A stretch of DNA of 35,205 nucleotides, from the NCBI GenBank assembly GCA_025210395.1, contig JAOARV010000013.1, positions 1 to 35,205 of the forward strand. Direction: 5' to 3'. Shown here in pieces: positions 16,015 through 23,536 of this stretch. The position numbers and the translations under genes are program-made. Every line of letters starts with the position of its first letter. The first letter of the stretch is position 1. Origin of the DNA: Marinisporobacter sp. Lineage in GTDB: Bacteria > Bacillota > Clostridia > Peptostreptococcales > Thermotaleaceae. Under the pieces are notes generated by a model. It had not been told where the DNA came from. It saw nothing but the letters and a program-made list of their open reading frames with translations, and made no database searches.

Positions 16015-17997
16015 TTGGAAACAATTATTGCTGACAATGCAGGGTTCTGTTTTGGTGTAAAACAAGCGATGAATAAAACAATTAATGCTATTGGTAATAC
16101 AAACAGTAAAAAAATATATACCTATGGACCTTTAATACATAATAATCAAGTGATTACTAAATTAGAAGGTATGGGGGTTTCTTCTGTAGAGAACTTGGAG
16201 GATGCAAAAGATAGTATTTTAATCATCCGCTCTCATGGGGTGCCACTAAATATATATGATCTAGCTAAACAATATAATATTCAAATCATGGATGCAACTT
16301 GTCCCTTTGTTCGAAAAGTGCAAAAGACTGCAAAAGAATATTATGATCAAGGATATACAATTGTTATTATAGGAAATCCTAAGCATCCAGAAGTCATAGG
16401 TATTAATGGATGGTGTAATAATAACGCATATATAGTTCAAAATGTAGAAGATATTGATCAAATTAATCATTGGGATAAAATATGCGTTGTAGCCCAAACT
16501 ACTATAACATTAGAGTTGTGGAATAGTGTAGTGGAAATGCTTCATAAAAAAGCAACTATTTTAGAACAAGTAAATACTATTTGTACTGCAACAAAGGAAA
16601 GACAAAAAGCTTGTGAGAATGTTGCAAAAGCTGTAGATGCAATGATTGTCATTGGTGGCTATCATAGTTCAAATACGCAAAAGCTTGTACAGATAGGGAA
16701 AAAATATTGTGAAAATACTTATCATATAGAAACTGCTAATGAATTACCAATAGAAAAGTTAAAAAAAATAAATAAAATTGGAGTTACAGCCGGAGCATCT
16801 ACACCGGACTGGATTATTAAGGAGGCTATTGAAAAAATGAATAACATGGAACATGAAAATAATGAAATGATGAAAATGATGGAAGAGATTGAAAACAGCT
16901 TGACAGTACCAAGAAGAGGGAATACGGTGAATGGTACTGTTATTCATGTAACAGACAAAGAAATAATGGTTAATATTGGATATAAATCGGATGGAATTAT
17001 TCCTAAAAATGAAATTTCAAATGATCCTTTAGTAAATCCTCATGACATTGCAAAAGAAGGAGATGCTATTGAAGCATATGTTTTAAGAACTGATGATGGG
17101 GAGGGAAATATTCTTCTATCTAAGAAAAGAGTGGATGCAGAAAAGGATTGGGAAAGCTTAGAGGATGTAAAAAAAGAAAATGCTACAATAAAAGTAAAAG
17201 TCCTTCAAGTTGTTAAAGGAGGAGTTATTGCTGTATATAAAGAAATTACAGGTTTTATACCAGCATCACAATTATCAACAAGTTATGTAAATGACTTGCA
17301 AGAATATGTAGGGAAAGAGTTGCATGTAAAAATTATTGACTTAGATTTCAGAAAGAAAAAAGTTGTATTTTCAAGAAGAGTAGTAAAGAAAGAAGAAAAC
17401 GAAATTAAAAGACGTTTACTATGGGAGAGTATAGAAAAAGATAAAATTATTGAAGGGGAAGTAAGAAGACTTGCAGATTTTGGTGCTTTTGTTGATATTG
17501 GTGGAATGGATGGATTAGTTCATATTTCTGATCTTTCATGGGGTAGAGTAAATCATCCAAAAGAAGTCGTAAGCATTGGAGATAAGATTAAAGTTGTTGT
17601 ATTAGATTTTGATAAAGAAAAAAATAGAATTTCATTAGGATTGAAGCAAATGCAACCTGAACCATGGCAAGATATTGAAGAAAAATATAATATTGGAAAT
17701 GTCGTAGATGGAAAAGTTGTAAAATTAGTAGATTTCGGAGCTTTTGTTGAACTTGAGCCTGGTGTAGATGGATTAGTTCATATTTCTCAAATATCTGATC
17801 GTCATATTGCTAAACCTTCTGAAGAAGTCCATATTGGTCAAAAAGTAACAGTAAAAATACTAGATTTAAATAAAGAAAACAAAAGAATTAGTTTAAGTAT
17901 GAAAGAAGCTGTAGTAGGTGTAGAGGATACAACAGTAGAGATTATTAATGAAGATGAACCTACTACAATAGGTGAAATTTTAGATGCTAAAGAATAA
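16015..17997 (+). CDS. ispH-rpsA: Fusion of IspH (HMBPP reductase) and ribosomal protein S1
   Basis: One 660-residue polypeptide joins two functions. Residues 1-285 are IspH, the last enzyme of the MEP isoprenoid pathway. Cluster cysteines are Cys12 (AGFCFGV), Cys96 (DATCPFV) and Cys190 (ICTATKERQ), and the proton-donor Glu126 is in HPEV. Four S1 RNA-binding repeats follow at about 302-372, 388-455, 474-544 and 561-631; the last two (DFGAFV, GLVHIS) are the best conserved. This fusion is known in Clostridia; why the two are joined is unclear. I start at TTG 16015, nine bases after AGGAGGG; an in-frame ATG at 15991 precedes the ribosome site. A terminator overlaps the stop. Confidence 0.93.
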   Translation: METIIADNAGFCFGVKQAMNKTINAIGNTNSKKIYTYGPLIHNNQVITKLEGMGVSSVENLEDAKDSILIIRSHGVPLNIYDLAKQYNIQIMDATCPFVRKVQKTAKEYYDQGYTIVIIGNPKHPEVIGINGWCNNNAYIVQNVEDIDQINHWDKICVVAQTTITLELWNSVVEMLHKKATILEQVNTICTATKERQKACENVAKAVDAMIVIGGYHSSNTQKLVQIGKKYCENTYHIETANELPIEKLKKINKIGVTAGASTPDWIIKEAIEKMNNMEHENNEMMKMMEEIENSLTVPRRGNTVNGTVIHVTDKEIMVNIGYKSDGIIPKNEISNDPLVNPHDIAKEGDAIEAYVLRTDDGEGNILLSKKRVDAEKDWESLEDVKKENATIKVKVLQVVKGGVIAVYKEITGFIPASQLSTSYVNDLQEYVGKELHVKIIDLDFRKKKVVFSRRVVKKEENEIKRRLLWESIEKDKIIEGEVRRLADFGAFVDIGGMDGLVHISDLSWGRVNHPKEVVSIGDKIKVVVLDFDKEKNRISLGLKQMQPEPWQDIEEKYNIGNVVDGKVVKLVDFGAFVELEPGVDGLVHISQISDRHIAKPSEEVHIGQKVTVKILDLNKENKRISLSMKEAVVGVEDTTVEIINEDEPTTIGEILDAKE

Positions 17998-18024
17998 GGA
18001 AGATTCATCTTCCTTATTTTTTTT
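17993..18024 (+). terminator. Terminator after ispH-rpsA
   Basis: AATAAGGAAGA (17993-18003), loop TTCA, TCTTCCTTATT (18008-18018), then a T run to 18024. The stem includes the stop codon. Confidence 0.88.
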
Positions 18025-18101
18025 CTTGAAATTTAGAGTGTTTTATAAGAAAATAGAAGGAAGAAGAGTCTTTGACAAAAAAATAGTAAAGGGGATGAAA
18101 A

Positions 18102-18872
18102 ATGATTAATTACGAAAAATTCAAAGAAAAAATATATAAAAAAACAGGAATTAATCTATCCTATTATAAAGAAAGACAGATGAAAAGAAGAATTGATTCT
18201 TTAATTAAAAGAAATAATTTTACAAATTACGATGATTATTATGATGCTATGAATAAGGACAAAAAGTTGTTTGATGAATTTATTAATTACCTCACCATAA
18301 ATGTTTCAGAATTTTTTAGAAATCCTAATCAATGGACTATATTACAAAAGGAAATATTTCCTGCTCTATTAAAAAAGAAAAAAAACTTAAAAATTTGGAG
18401 TGCTGCGTGTTCTACAGGAGATGAGCCATATTCCCTTGTAATGGCATTAAGTGAATTAGTACCATTAAATTCTATAAAAATATTAGCTACGGATATTGAT
18501 AAAGAGGTCATCAATAAAGCAAAGAATGGTATATATTCTAAAAAGAGTATTGAAAATGTACCAAAGCATCTAGCAAATAAATACTTTGAAAAGATTGGAG
18601 ATTCTTATAAAATTACTGATGCTATTAAAAATTGTGTTCAATTTAAACAACATAATTTATTGAAGGATAAATACCCAGATCAGTGTGATTTAATTGTATG
18701 CAGAAATGTGATGATTTATTTTACTGAAGAATCTAAAGAAATCATGTATAAAAAATTTCATGATGCATTAAATAATGAAGGTATATTGTTTGTTGGTAGT
18801 ACAGAACAAATTATTTTACCTACAAGGTATAATTTAGATTCCCATAGGACTTTTTTTTATAAGAGAATATAA
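18102..18872 (+). CDS. cheR: CheR-type chemoreceptor glutamate methyltransferase
   Basis: The 256-residue protein has the small helical N-terminal domain (about 1-75) and the motif LTINVSEFFRNPNQW. The SAM-binding domain shows IWSAACSTGDEPYSLVMAL, the acidic ATDID loop and the CRNVMIYF motif. Known CheR proteins methylate glutamates of chemoreceptors. No other chemotaxis gene is in the window, so this is an orphan copy whose target receptor lies elsewhere. Ribosome site AAAGGGGATG is close to the ATG. It lies between two terminators and is monocistronic. Confidence 0.9.
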   Translation: MINYEKFKEKIYKKTGINLSYYKERQMKRRIDSLIKRNNFTNYDDYYDAMNKDKKLFDEFINYLTINVSEFFRNPNQWTILQKEIFPALLKKKKNLKIWSAACSTGDEPYSLVMALSELVPLNSIKILATDIDKEVINKAKNGIYSKKSIENVPKHLANKYFEKIGDSYKITDAIKNCVQFKQHNLLKDKYPDQCDLIVCRNVMIYFTEESKEIMYKKFHDALNNEGILFVGSTEQIILPTRYNLDSHRTFFYKRI

Positions 18873-18886
18873 TTGATTTTCGACGT

Positions 18887-18933
18887 AATACTATATGTTT
18901 GTATATCCTTTTTACAAATATATAGTATTTTTT
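18887..18933 (+). terminator. Terminator after cheR
   Basis: AATACTATATGTTTGTA (18887-18903) pairs with 18913-18929 over 17 positions with a single G-U pair, loop of 9, then T run. The stem is AT-rich but long. Confidence 0.75.
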
Positions 18934-19050
18934 ATTTATGTGTGGGAATGTATGTAAAATGCTGACCGAAATTGCTATTGAAATTCATGGTAAATAGAGA
19001 GGATTTAAAGAATGAATAAAGAATAGAAAGAATAGATGGGAGGGAGACTA

Positions 19051-19653
19051 GTGCTTGATAAAGAGAAAAGATATTCTATTTCTGAAGTTAGTAAAATAAC
19101 AGGATATGAACCCCATGTACTAAGATATTATGAAAATGATTTCAATTTAGAAATACCAAGAACAGATTCGAATCGGAGATATTATACCTACAAAGAAATT
19201 GAACAAATTATTTATATAAAAGAACTTCAACAAAAGGGGTTAACGAATAAACAGATCAAACTGATTCTTGAATCACCAGAATTAATTGTATCTGCATCAA
19301 ATGAAGTTGCTGTTACTAGTTCAGAAGAGTTAAGTATTATGGAAGATTATTCTTCAGATATGATACAAATGGTATGTAGTCATATGAATGAGACTATTAA
19401 TAATAGCATGAGTTCTAAGTTTGCAGAGATGAAGGATGAGATTATATCCTATCTAGATGAGAATGTAAAAGAAAACCCAGATTCAGAACATATGGATACA
19501 GTGAGAAAAGAAAAGGATGTTTTAATCTGTGAAAATGCTAGATTGAAGATGAAGGTAAAGGAAAAAAGTTATGAATTAGCTCAAATAAAAGAAAAAATGA
19601 GTCATTTAAGTCGAAAAAAATTGCCATTGTGGAAAAGAATATTTGTCAAGTGA
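19051..19653 (+). CDS. MerR-like DNA-binding protein with coiled coil and basic tail
   Basis: The 200-residue protein starts at GTG 19051 behind GGGAGGGAG; an in-frame ATG at 19036 lies in that ribosome site. Residues 5-75 are a MerR winged HTH (YSISEVSKITGYEPHVLRYYE...). The usual C-terminal ligand domain is missing. Instead there is an acidic helical stretch (about 90-140), a heptad coiled coil (about 145-188, ending LKMKVKEKSYELAQIKEKM) and a short basic, aromatic tail KKLPLWKRIFVK. This resembles RacA-like chromosome-anchoring proteins in layout rather than a metal-response regulator. The role is inferred; the alternative is an ordinary regulator of unknown signal. Confidence 0.75.
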   Translation: MLDKEKRYSISEVSKITGYEPHVLRYYENDFNLEIPRTDSNRRYYTYKEIEQIIYIKELQQKGLTNKQIKLILESPELIVSASNEVAVTSSEELSIMEDYSSDMIQMVCSHMNETINNSMSSKFAEMKDEIISYLDENVKENPDSEHMDTVRKEKDVLICENARLKMKVKEKSYELAQIKEKMSHLSRKKLPLWKRIFVK

Positions 19654-19743
19654 GCTATATAGTTTATATACTTATGATTCTGAAAATTAATTATGAAAAT
19701 TCTTTTCCGAACAATTCGAATGTTAAAAATCGTGAAAAAATGG

Positions 19744-19773
19744 TTGTGTTCCTTTTCCTGAATATGGTATAAT
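19744..19773 (+). promoter_or_regulatory. Candidate promoter of ald
   Basis: Consensus TATAAT (19768-19773) with a weak TTGTGT (19744-19749) and an 18-bp spacer. The transcript leader has a small CACTA-ATTA-TAGTG hairpin. Confidence 0.5.
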
Positions 19774-19838
19774 GCATTTAGGACAAGCACTAATTATAGT
19801 GTTATCATAAACAAAAATTTTAAGATGAGGTGATTGAC

Positions 19839-20957
19839 ATGATAGTAGGAATTCCAAAGGAAATTAAAAACAATGAGAACAGAGTGGCTATAACTCCAGC
19901 TGGAGTAGAGGCATTTGTAAAGGCTGGTCACGAAGTGATAGTTGAGAACAATGCAGGTGTTGGCAGTGGGTTTAGTAATGAAGTTTATGAAAATGCGGGT
20001 GCCAAAATAATTCCTACCCCTAAGGAAGTATTTGATCAAGCGGATATGATTATCAAAGTTAAGGAACCTCTACAAGAAGAATATAGTTACTTCAAAGAAG
20101 GACAAATATTATATACATATTTACATTTAGCTCCAGAACCAGAGTTAACAAAAGCACTTATGGAAAAGAAAGTTATTGGTATTGCTTATGAAACAGTTCA
20201 ACTTGAAAATCGTTCTTTACCACTACTTGTTCCTATGAGTATGATAGCAGGAAGAATGGCAACACAAATTGGTGCTCAATTTTTAGAAAAGCATGAAGGT
20301 GGAAAAGGTGTGTTACTTGGAGGTGTACCAAGTGTTGCTCCAGCTGAAGTAGTAGTAGTTGGTGGTGGGATCGTTGGTACAAATGCGGCGAAGATGGCTG
20401 TTGGTCTTGGTGCAAATGTAACTATTTTAGATGTAAACATGGAAAGACTTATTTATTTAGATGATATATTTGGTGGGAAAGTAAAAACTGTCATGTCAAA
20501 CAGTTATAATATTGCAGAAGCTGTAAGAAAAGCAGATTTAGTAATTGGTGCTGTATTAATTCCTGGAGCAAAAGCACCTAAATTAGTAACAGAAGATATG
20601 GTTAAAACAATGGAACCAGGTTCTGTACTTGTTGATGTTGCTATTGACCAAGGTGGTTGTATAGAAACAATTGATAAAATTTCAACTCATGATCATCCAA
20701 CATATGAAAAGCATGGTGTACTTCATTATGCAGTTGCAAATATGCCAGGTGCAGTAGCAAGAACATCTACTTTAGCATTAACAAATACTACTTTAAAATA
20801 TGGACTAGATATAGCCAATAAAGGTTATTTACAAGCAATTAAAGATGATAAAGCATTAGCTAAAGGGGTTAATGTAATTAATGGAAAGGTTACTTTTGAA
20901 GCAGTAGCACAAGCTCATGACCTTCCATATACTCCACTTGAAGAAATTATTGGTTAA
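19839..20957 (+). CDS. ald: Alanine dehydrogenase
   Basis: Ald interconverts L-alanine + NAD+ and pyruvate + ammonia + NADH. The 372-residue sequence keeps the family numbering of key residues: Arg15 (pyruvate), Lys75 in KVKEPL and catalytic His96 in YLHLAPE. It also has the NAD-binding [21 protein letters not shown] and the acid in [10 protein letters not shown] start at ATG 19839 behind GAGGTGAT; an in-frame GTG at 19830 is inside the ribosome site. It is monocistronic with promoter and terminator. In spore-formers Ald often serves alanine use and sporulation. Confidence 0.94.
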   Translation: MIVGIPKEIKNNENRVAITPAGVEAFVKAGHEVIVENNAGVGSGFSNEVYENAGAKIIPTPKEVFDQADMIIKVKEPLQEEYSYFKEGQILYTYLHLAPEPELTKALMEKKVIGIAYETVQLENRSLPLLVPMSMIAGRMATQIGAQFLEKHEGGKGVLLGGVPSVAPAEVVVVGGGIVGTNAAKMAVGLGANVTILDVNMERLIYLDDIFGGKVKTVMSNSYNIAEAVRKADLVIGAVLIPGAKAPKLVTEDMVKTMEPGSVLVDVAIDQGGCIETIDKISTHDHPTYEKHGVLHYAVANMPGAVARTSTLALTNTTLKYGLDIANKGYLQAIKDDKALAKGVNVINGKVTFEAVAQAHDLPYTPLEEIIG

Positions 20958-20960
20958 TCA

Positions 20961-20996
20961 AATAACTCACCTCGAGCTTTGAGGTGAGTTATTTTT
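20961..20996. terminator. Terminator after ald (bidirectional)
   Basis: AATAACTCACCTC (20961-20973) pairs perfectly with GAGGTGAGTTATT (20981-20993) around a 7-nt loop, then a T run. It can also end the minus-strand gene at 21048-21263. Confidence 0.85.
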
Positions 20997-21047
20997 ATAT
21001 CTCTATTACTTAAACATAAATGAGGAAAGGCTAAATTAATGATCTTG

Positions 21048-21263
21048 TTAATGAAATATTGATTTTGCTTCAGGAAAATCATGAGGTTTTAAATTTTTAG
21101 GAATATTCTGCGTACCTAAATTGTTACCAATATAATACCTTGCACAATCTTGATGATTCCCATAACAATAATAGCATTCTAGCATATTTACAAATTTCTC
21201 TGGATAATCTGCAAAATGATCAATATAGGAATGACATATCTCTTTAAAAGGACAATCATTCAT
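21048..21263 (-). CDS. Small cysteine-rich protein, unknown
   Basis: The 71-residue protein has five cysteines (4, 10, 30, 33, 40) in the pattern CPFKEIC...CYYC...DCARYYIG, which suggests a zinc or iron-sulfur site. The CARY...LG...P-x-x-L-x-P pattern recalls small Cys-rich proteins seen in anaerobes, but I cannot name a family. A strong ribosome site (AAAGGAGAT) precedes the ATG at 21263. It is divergent from the selenoprotein-like gene 210 bases away; no shared regulation is evident. Confidence 0.75.
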   Translation of the reverse strand: MNDCPFKEICHSYIDHFADYPEKFVNMLECYYCYGNHQDCARYYIGNNLGTQNIPKNLKPHDFPEAKSIFH

Positions 21264-21473
21264 AACATCATCTCCTTTAAGAATTATAAATATTTTTTCC
21301 AGAATAAAAGTTATTTATACTATCTTTTGGATGAAAATTTGGAAAATTCTCAAAAATGCTTTAAGTTTTATTAATAGTATTTATTGGTTTTTAATATAAA
21401 TTTTTTGAATCATATATATGTGCTAAAAACTAAATACTAATAATAAATAAAGAATATAGAAAGGAAATATACA

Positions 21474-21698
21474 ATGGAAAAAGTTAAAGTGTTCACTACA
21501 AAAACATGACCTCATTGTACAACTGTGAAAGAGTATCTTTCAGAAAAAGGAGTAGCTTTTGAAGAATTGGATGTAACAAGTAATGGAGAAGCAAGAAAAG
21601 AGTTAATGAAGAAAAGAATTATGGCAGTACCTGTTGTGAAAATAAAAGATGAGTATGTTGTTGGTTTTGATAAGGAAAAAATAGATAAACTCATGTAA
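21474..21698 (+). CDS. Glutaredoxin-like selenoprotein with in-frame UGA (Sec)
   Basis: Reading through one UGA gives a 74-residue glutaredoxin/NrdH-like protein: MEKVKVFTTKT-U-PHC, helix TTVKEYLSEKG, strand VAFEELDVT, and the cis-proline motif MAVPVVKI (Pro53). The UGA is codon 12 (21507-21509), exactly where the first active-site cysteine of CPHC belongs, giving U-x-x-C. A SECIS-like hairpin begins 13 bases after it. The gene has a ribosome site (AAGGAAAT) before ATG 21474 and its own terminator. Clostridia commonly encode selenoproteins, and glutaredoxin-like Uxx-type selenoproteins are known. Probable role: thiol/selenol redox exchange; partner unknown. The alternative is a nonsense pseudogene, unlikely given the position of the UGA. 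Confidence 0.85.
21523..21543 (+). promoter_or_regulatory. SECIS-like hairpin downstream of the UGA
   Basis: CT-GAAAG (21523-21524, 21527-21531) pairs with CTTTC-AG (21537-21543), with a GT bulge and the loop AGTAT (21532-21536). The apical loop lies 22 nt after the UGA and has G near its 5' side, as in bacterial SECIS elements. An alternative pairing gives 7 perfect base pairs with a GTA loop. Confidence 0.65.
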
Positions 21699-21702
21699 AA
21701 AT

Positions 21703-21727
21703 CATGCCTTATATAGGCATGGTTTTT
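21703..21727 (+). terminator. Terminator after the selenoprotein gene
   Basis: CATGCCT (21703-21709), loop TATAT, AGGCATG (21715-21721), then GTTTTT. Confidence 0.8.
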
Positions 21728-21747
21728 ATGTTATGTGAATTTTAGTT

Positions 21748-21777
21748 TTGCAATAATTTGTGCGTTCATTTTATAAT
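21748..21777 (+). promoter_or_regulatory. Promoter in the gap upstream of miaB
   Basis: TTGCAA (21748-21753), an 18-bp spacer and consensus TATAAT (21772-21777). It would drive a transcript through the small frame at 21808-21957 towards miaB. Confidence 0.45.
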
Positions 21778-21807
21778 GTATTAAGTTAGTCTACTTGAAA
21801 TAGTCAT

Positions 21808-21957
21808 ATGATTCTATTTTCTTTTAAAGTGGCAATACTATTAATACTATTGCTTTGTAGGGAAATAATATATAAACAAACCCTTGAGCATAAAAAAGTT
21901 TATAAGGATATTGTCAAAATCTATAGTACAGTGTTGAATATGATTACACCAAACTGA
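21808..21957 (+). CDS. Possible 49-residue membrane peptide
   Basis: The frame from ATG 21808 encodes a hydrophobic start (MILFSFKVAILLILLLC) followed by a charged tail, resembling a single-span membrane peptide. No Shine-Dalgarno is visible, which argues against it; the promoter at 21748-21777 argues for a transcript here. The hydrophobic codons also form an inverted repeat (21832-21853: GCAATA...TATTGC). It may be chance or a regulatory leader. Confidence 0.25.
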   Translation: MILFSFKVAILLILLLCREIIYKQTLEHKKVYKDIVKIYSTVLNMITPN

Positions 21958-21963
21958 TATAAT
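21934..21963 (+). promoter_or_regulatory. Proximal promoter of miaB
   Basis: TTGAAT (21934-21939), an 18-bp spacer and TATAAT (21958-21963), 64 bases before the miaB start. Confidence 0.5.
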
Positions 21964-22026
21964 ATGATATGATATTAATCGAGTTAGATTTAAAAAGGAT
22001 TAATAGTAAGAAGGAGCGATAATTTA

Positions 22027-23463
22027 ATGAGCGAAAGAAAAAAAGTAGAAGTCTCAGCAGATGAAATAGCATTACAAGATAAATATATAGAGAAAGTAGC
22101 AGAGCAAAACATAGAGTATTACCAAATGACAGGAAATAAAAAAAAGGTATACTTAGTGACTTATGGTTGTCAAATGAATGAGCATGATTCTGAAGTTTTG
22201 CTAGGAATGCTTGATTATATGGGATATATTGAAACGGATCACTTGAATGAAGCGGATTTAGTGATTTATAATACTTGTTGTATTCGTGAAAATGCAGAAT
22301 TAAAGGTTTATGGAAATTTAGGACAATTAAAGAACATGAAGAAAAAAAGAAAAGATTTAATGATTGCTGTTTGTGGATGTATGATGCAACAACCTCATGT
22401 TGTTAAGGCAATAAAAACTAAATATAAACATGTAGATCTAGTCTTTGGAACCCATAATCTGCATAAGTTTCCTCAATTAGTAGCAGAAGGAATGAAATCA
22501 CAAAATATGGTTATAGATGTATGGGATGAGGAAGGAAGAATTGTTGAAGGTCTGCCTGCTATGAGAAAACACAAATTAAAGGCATTTGTAAATATTGTAT
22601 ATGGATGTAACAACTTCTGTACATATTGTATTGTACCCTATACAAGAGGTAGAGAAAGAAGCAGAGAACCTGAAGATATTATAGAAGAAATTAAGGAATT
22701 AGTTGCAAATGGTACAAAGGAAGTTACTCTTTTAGGACAAAATGTAAATTCCTATGGAAAAACATTAAAAGAAGATATTGATTTTGCAGGTCTTTTGCAT
22801 AGAATCAATGAGATTGATGGATTAGAAAGAATTAGATTCATGACGTCTCATCCTAAAGATTTATCCTTTAGATTGATAGAAGCCATGAGAGATTGTGAAA
22901 AGGTATGTGAACATATGCATTTACCTGTACAAGCAGGAAGTACAAATATCTTAACAAAAATGAATAGACACTATACAAGAGAAAAATATCTTGAGCTAGT
23001 AGATGCTTTAAAAAGAGAGGTTCCTAATGTGGGAATTACAACAGATATTATTGTAGGATTTCCGGGAGAAACAGAAGCAGACTTTGAGGAAACATTAGAT
23101 TTAGTAAAAAGAGTTGAATATGATTCAGCATTTACTTTCCTCTATTCTATTCGAGAAGGCACACCAGCTGCTAAATTTGAAGATCAAGTACCTGATGATG
23201 TAAAGCATAAGCGTTTTGAAAGATTATTAGCTGTTTTAAATCCTATTGTTGCTGAAAAAAATAGTGGGTTTAAAGATAAAACAGTAGAAGTTTTAGTAGA
23301 AGGATATAGTAAAACAGATAAGACGAAGTTAACGGGACGTACAAGAACTAGTAAACCTGTGAACTTTACAGGACCTAAAAGTTGTATAGGAAAGCTTGTA
23401 AAGGTAAAAATCACAGCACCTAAAACCTTTAGTTTGAATGGGGAATTTATTGAAGAAAATTAA
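22027..23463 (+). CDS. miaB: tRNA-2-methylthio-N6-dimethylallyladenosine synthase MiaB
   Basis: The 478-residue radical-SAM methylthiotransferase adds the 2-methylthio group to i6A37 of tRNA, the product of MiaA. The N-terminal domain binds the auxiliary [4Fe-4S] cluster with Cys48 (TYGCQMN), Cys84 (NTCCIREN) and Cys118 (CGCMMQQ). The radical-SAM cysteines are 194, 198 and 201 (GCNNFCTYC). A TRAM RNA-binding domain ends the protein (about 410-475). Ribosome site AAGGAGCGAT precedes the ATG. The miaA gene lies 5 kb downstream in the same direction, with mutSL between. Confidence 0.95.
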   Translation: MSERKKVEVSADEIALQDKYIEKVAEQNIEYYQMTGNKKKVYLVTYGCQMNEHDSEVLLGMLDYMGYIETDHLNEADLVIYNTCCIRENAELKVYGNLGQLKNMKKKRKDLMIAVCGCMMQQPHVVKAIKTKYKHVDLVFGTHNLHKFPQLVAEGMKSQNMVIDVWDEEGRIVEGLPAMRKHKLKAFVNIVYGCNNFCTYCIVPYTRGRERSREPEDIIEEIKELVANGTKEVTLLGQNVNSYGKTLKEDIDFAGLLHRINEIDGLERIRFMTSHPKDLSFRLIEAMRDCEKVCEHMHLPVQAGSTNILTKMNRHYTREKYLELVDALKREVPNVGITTDIIVGFPGETEADFEETLDLVKRVEYDSAFTFLYSIREGTPAAKFEDQVPDDVKHKRFERLLAVLNPIVAEKNSGFKDKTVEVLVEGYSKTDKTKLTGRTRTSKPVNFTGPKSCIGKLVKVKITAPKTFSLNGEFIEEN

Positions 23464-23465
23464 AC

Positions 23466-23495
23466 CATAAAACCAGGGAAAACCCTGGTTTTATG
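23466..23495. terminator. Hairpin after miaB
   Basis: CATAAAACCAGGG (23466-23478), loop AAAA, perfect complement (23483-23495). The T run is short and lies within the stem, so termination may be partial and some transcription may continue into mutS. Confidence 0.65.
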
Positions 23496-23536
23496 TAGTT
23501 TATCATAGGGATATTATGTGTGATAGGAGGATTTTT

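Noticed and set aside
19673..19771. 32-codon frame between the MerR-like gene and ald
   Set aside because: No ribosome site; it runs through the ald promoter; composition is not protein-like.
19774..19838. Possible riboswitch in the ald leader
   Set aside because: The leader is only about 60 bases with a 5-bp hairpin, too small for a known riboswitch class.
21512..21694. 60-codon open frame on the minus strand within the selenoprotein-like gene
   Set aside because: It is antisense to a frame with clear glutaredoxin homology, has low-complexity Ser/Phe/Thr composition and no ribosome site.
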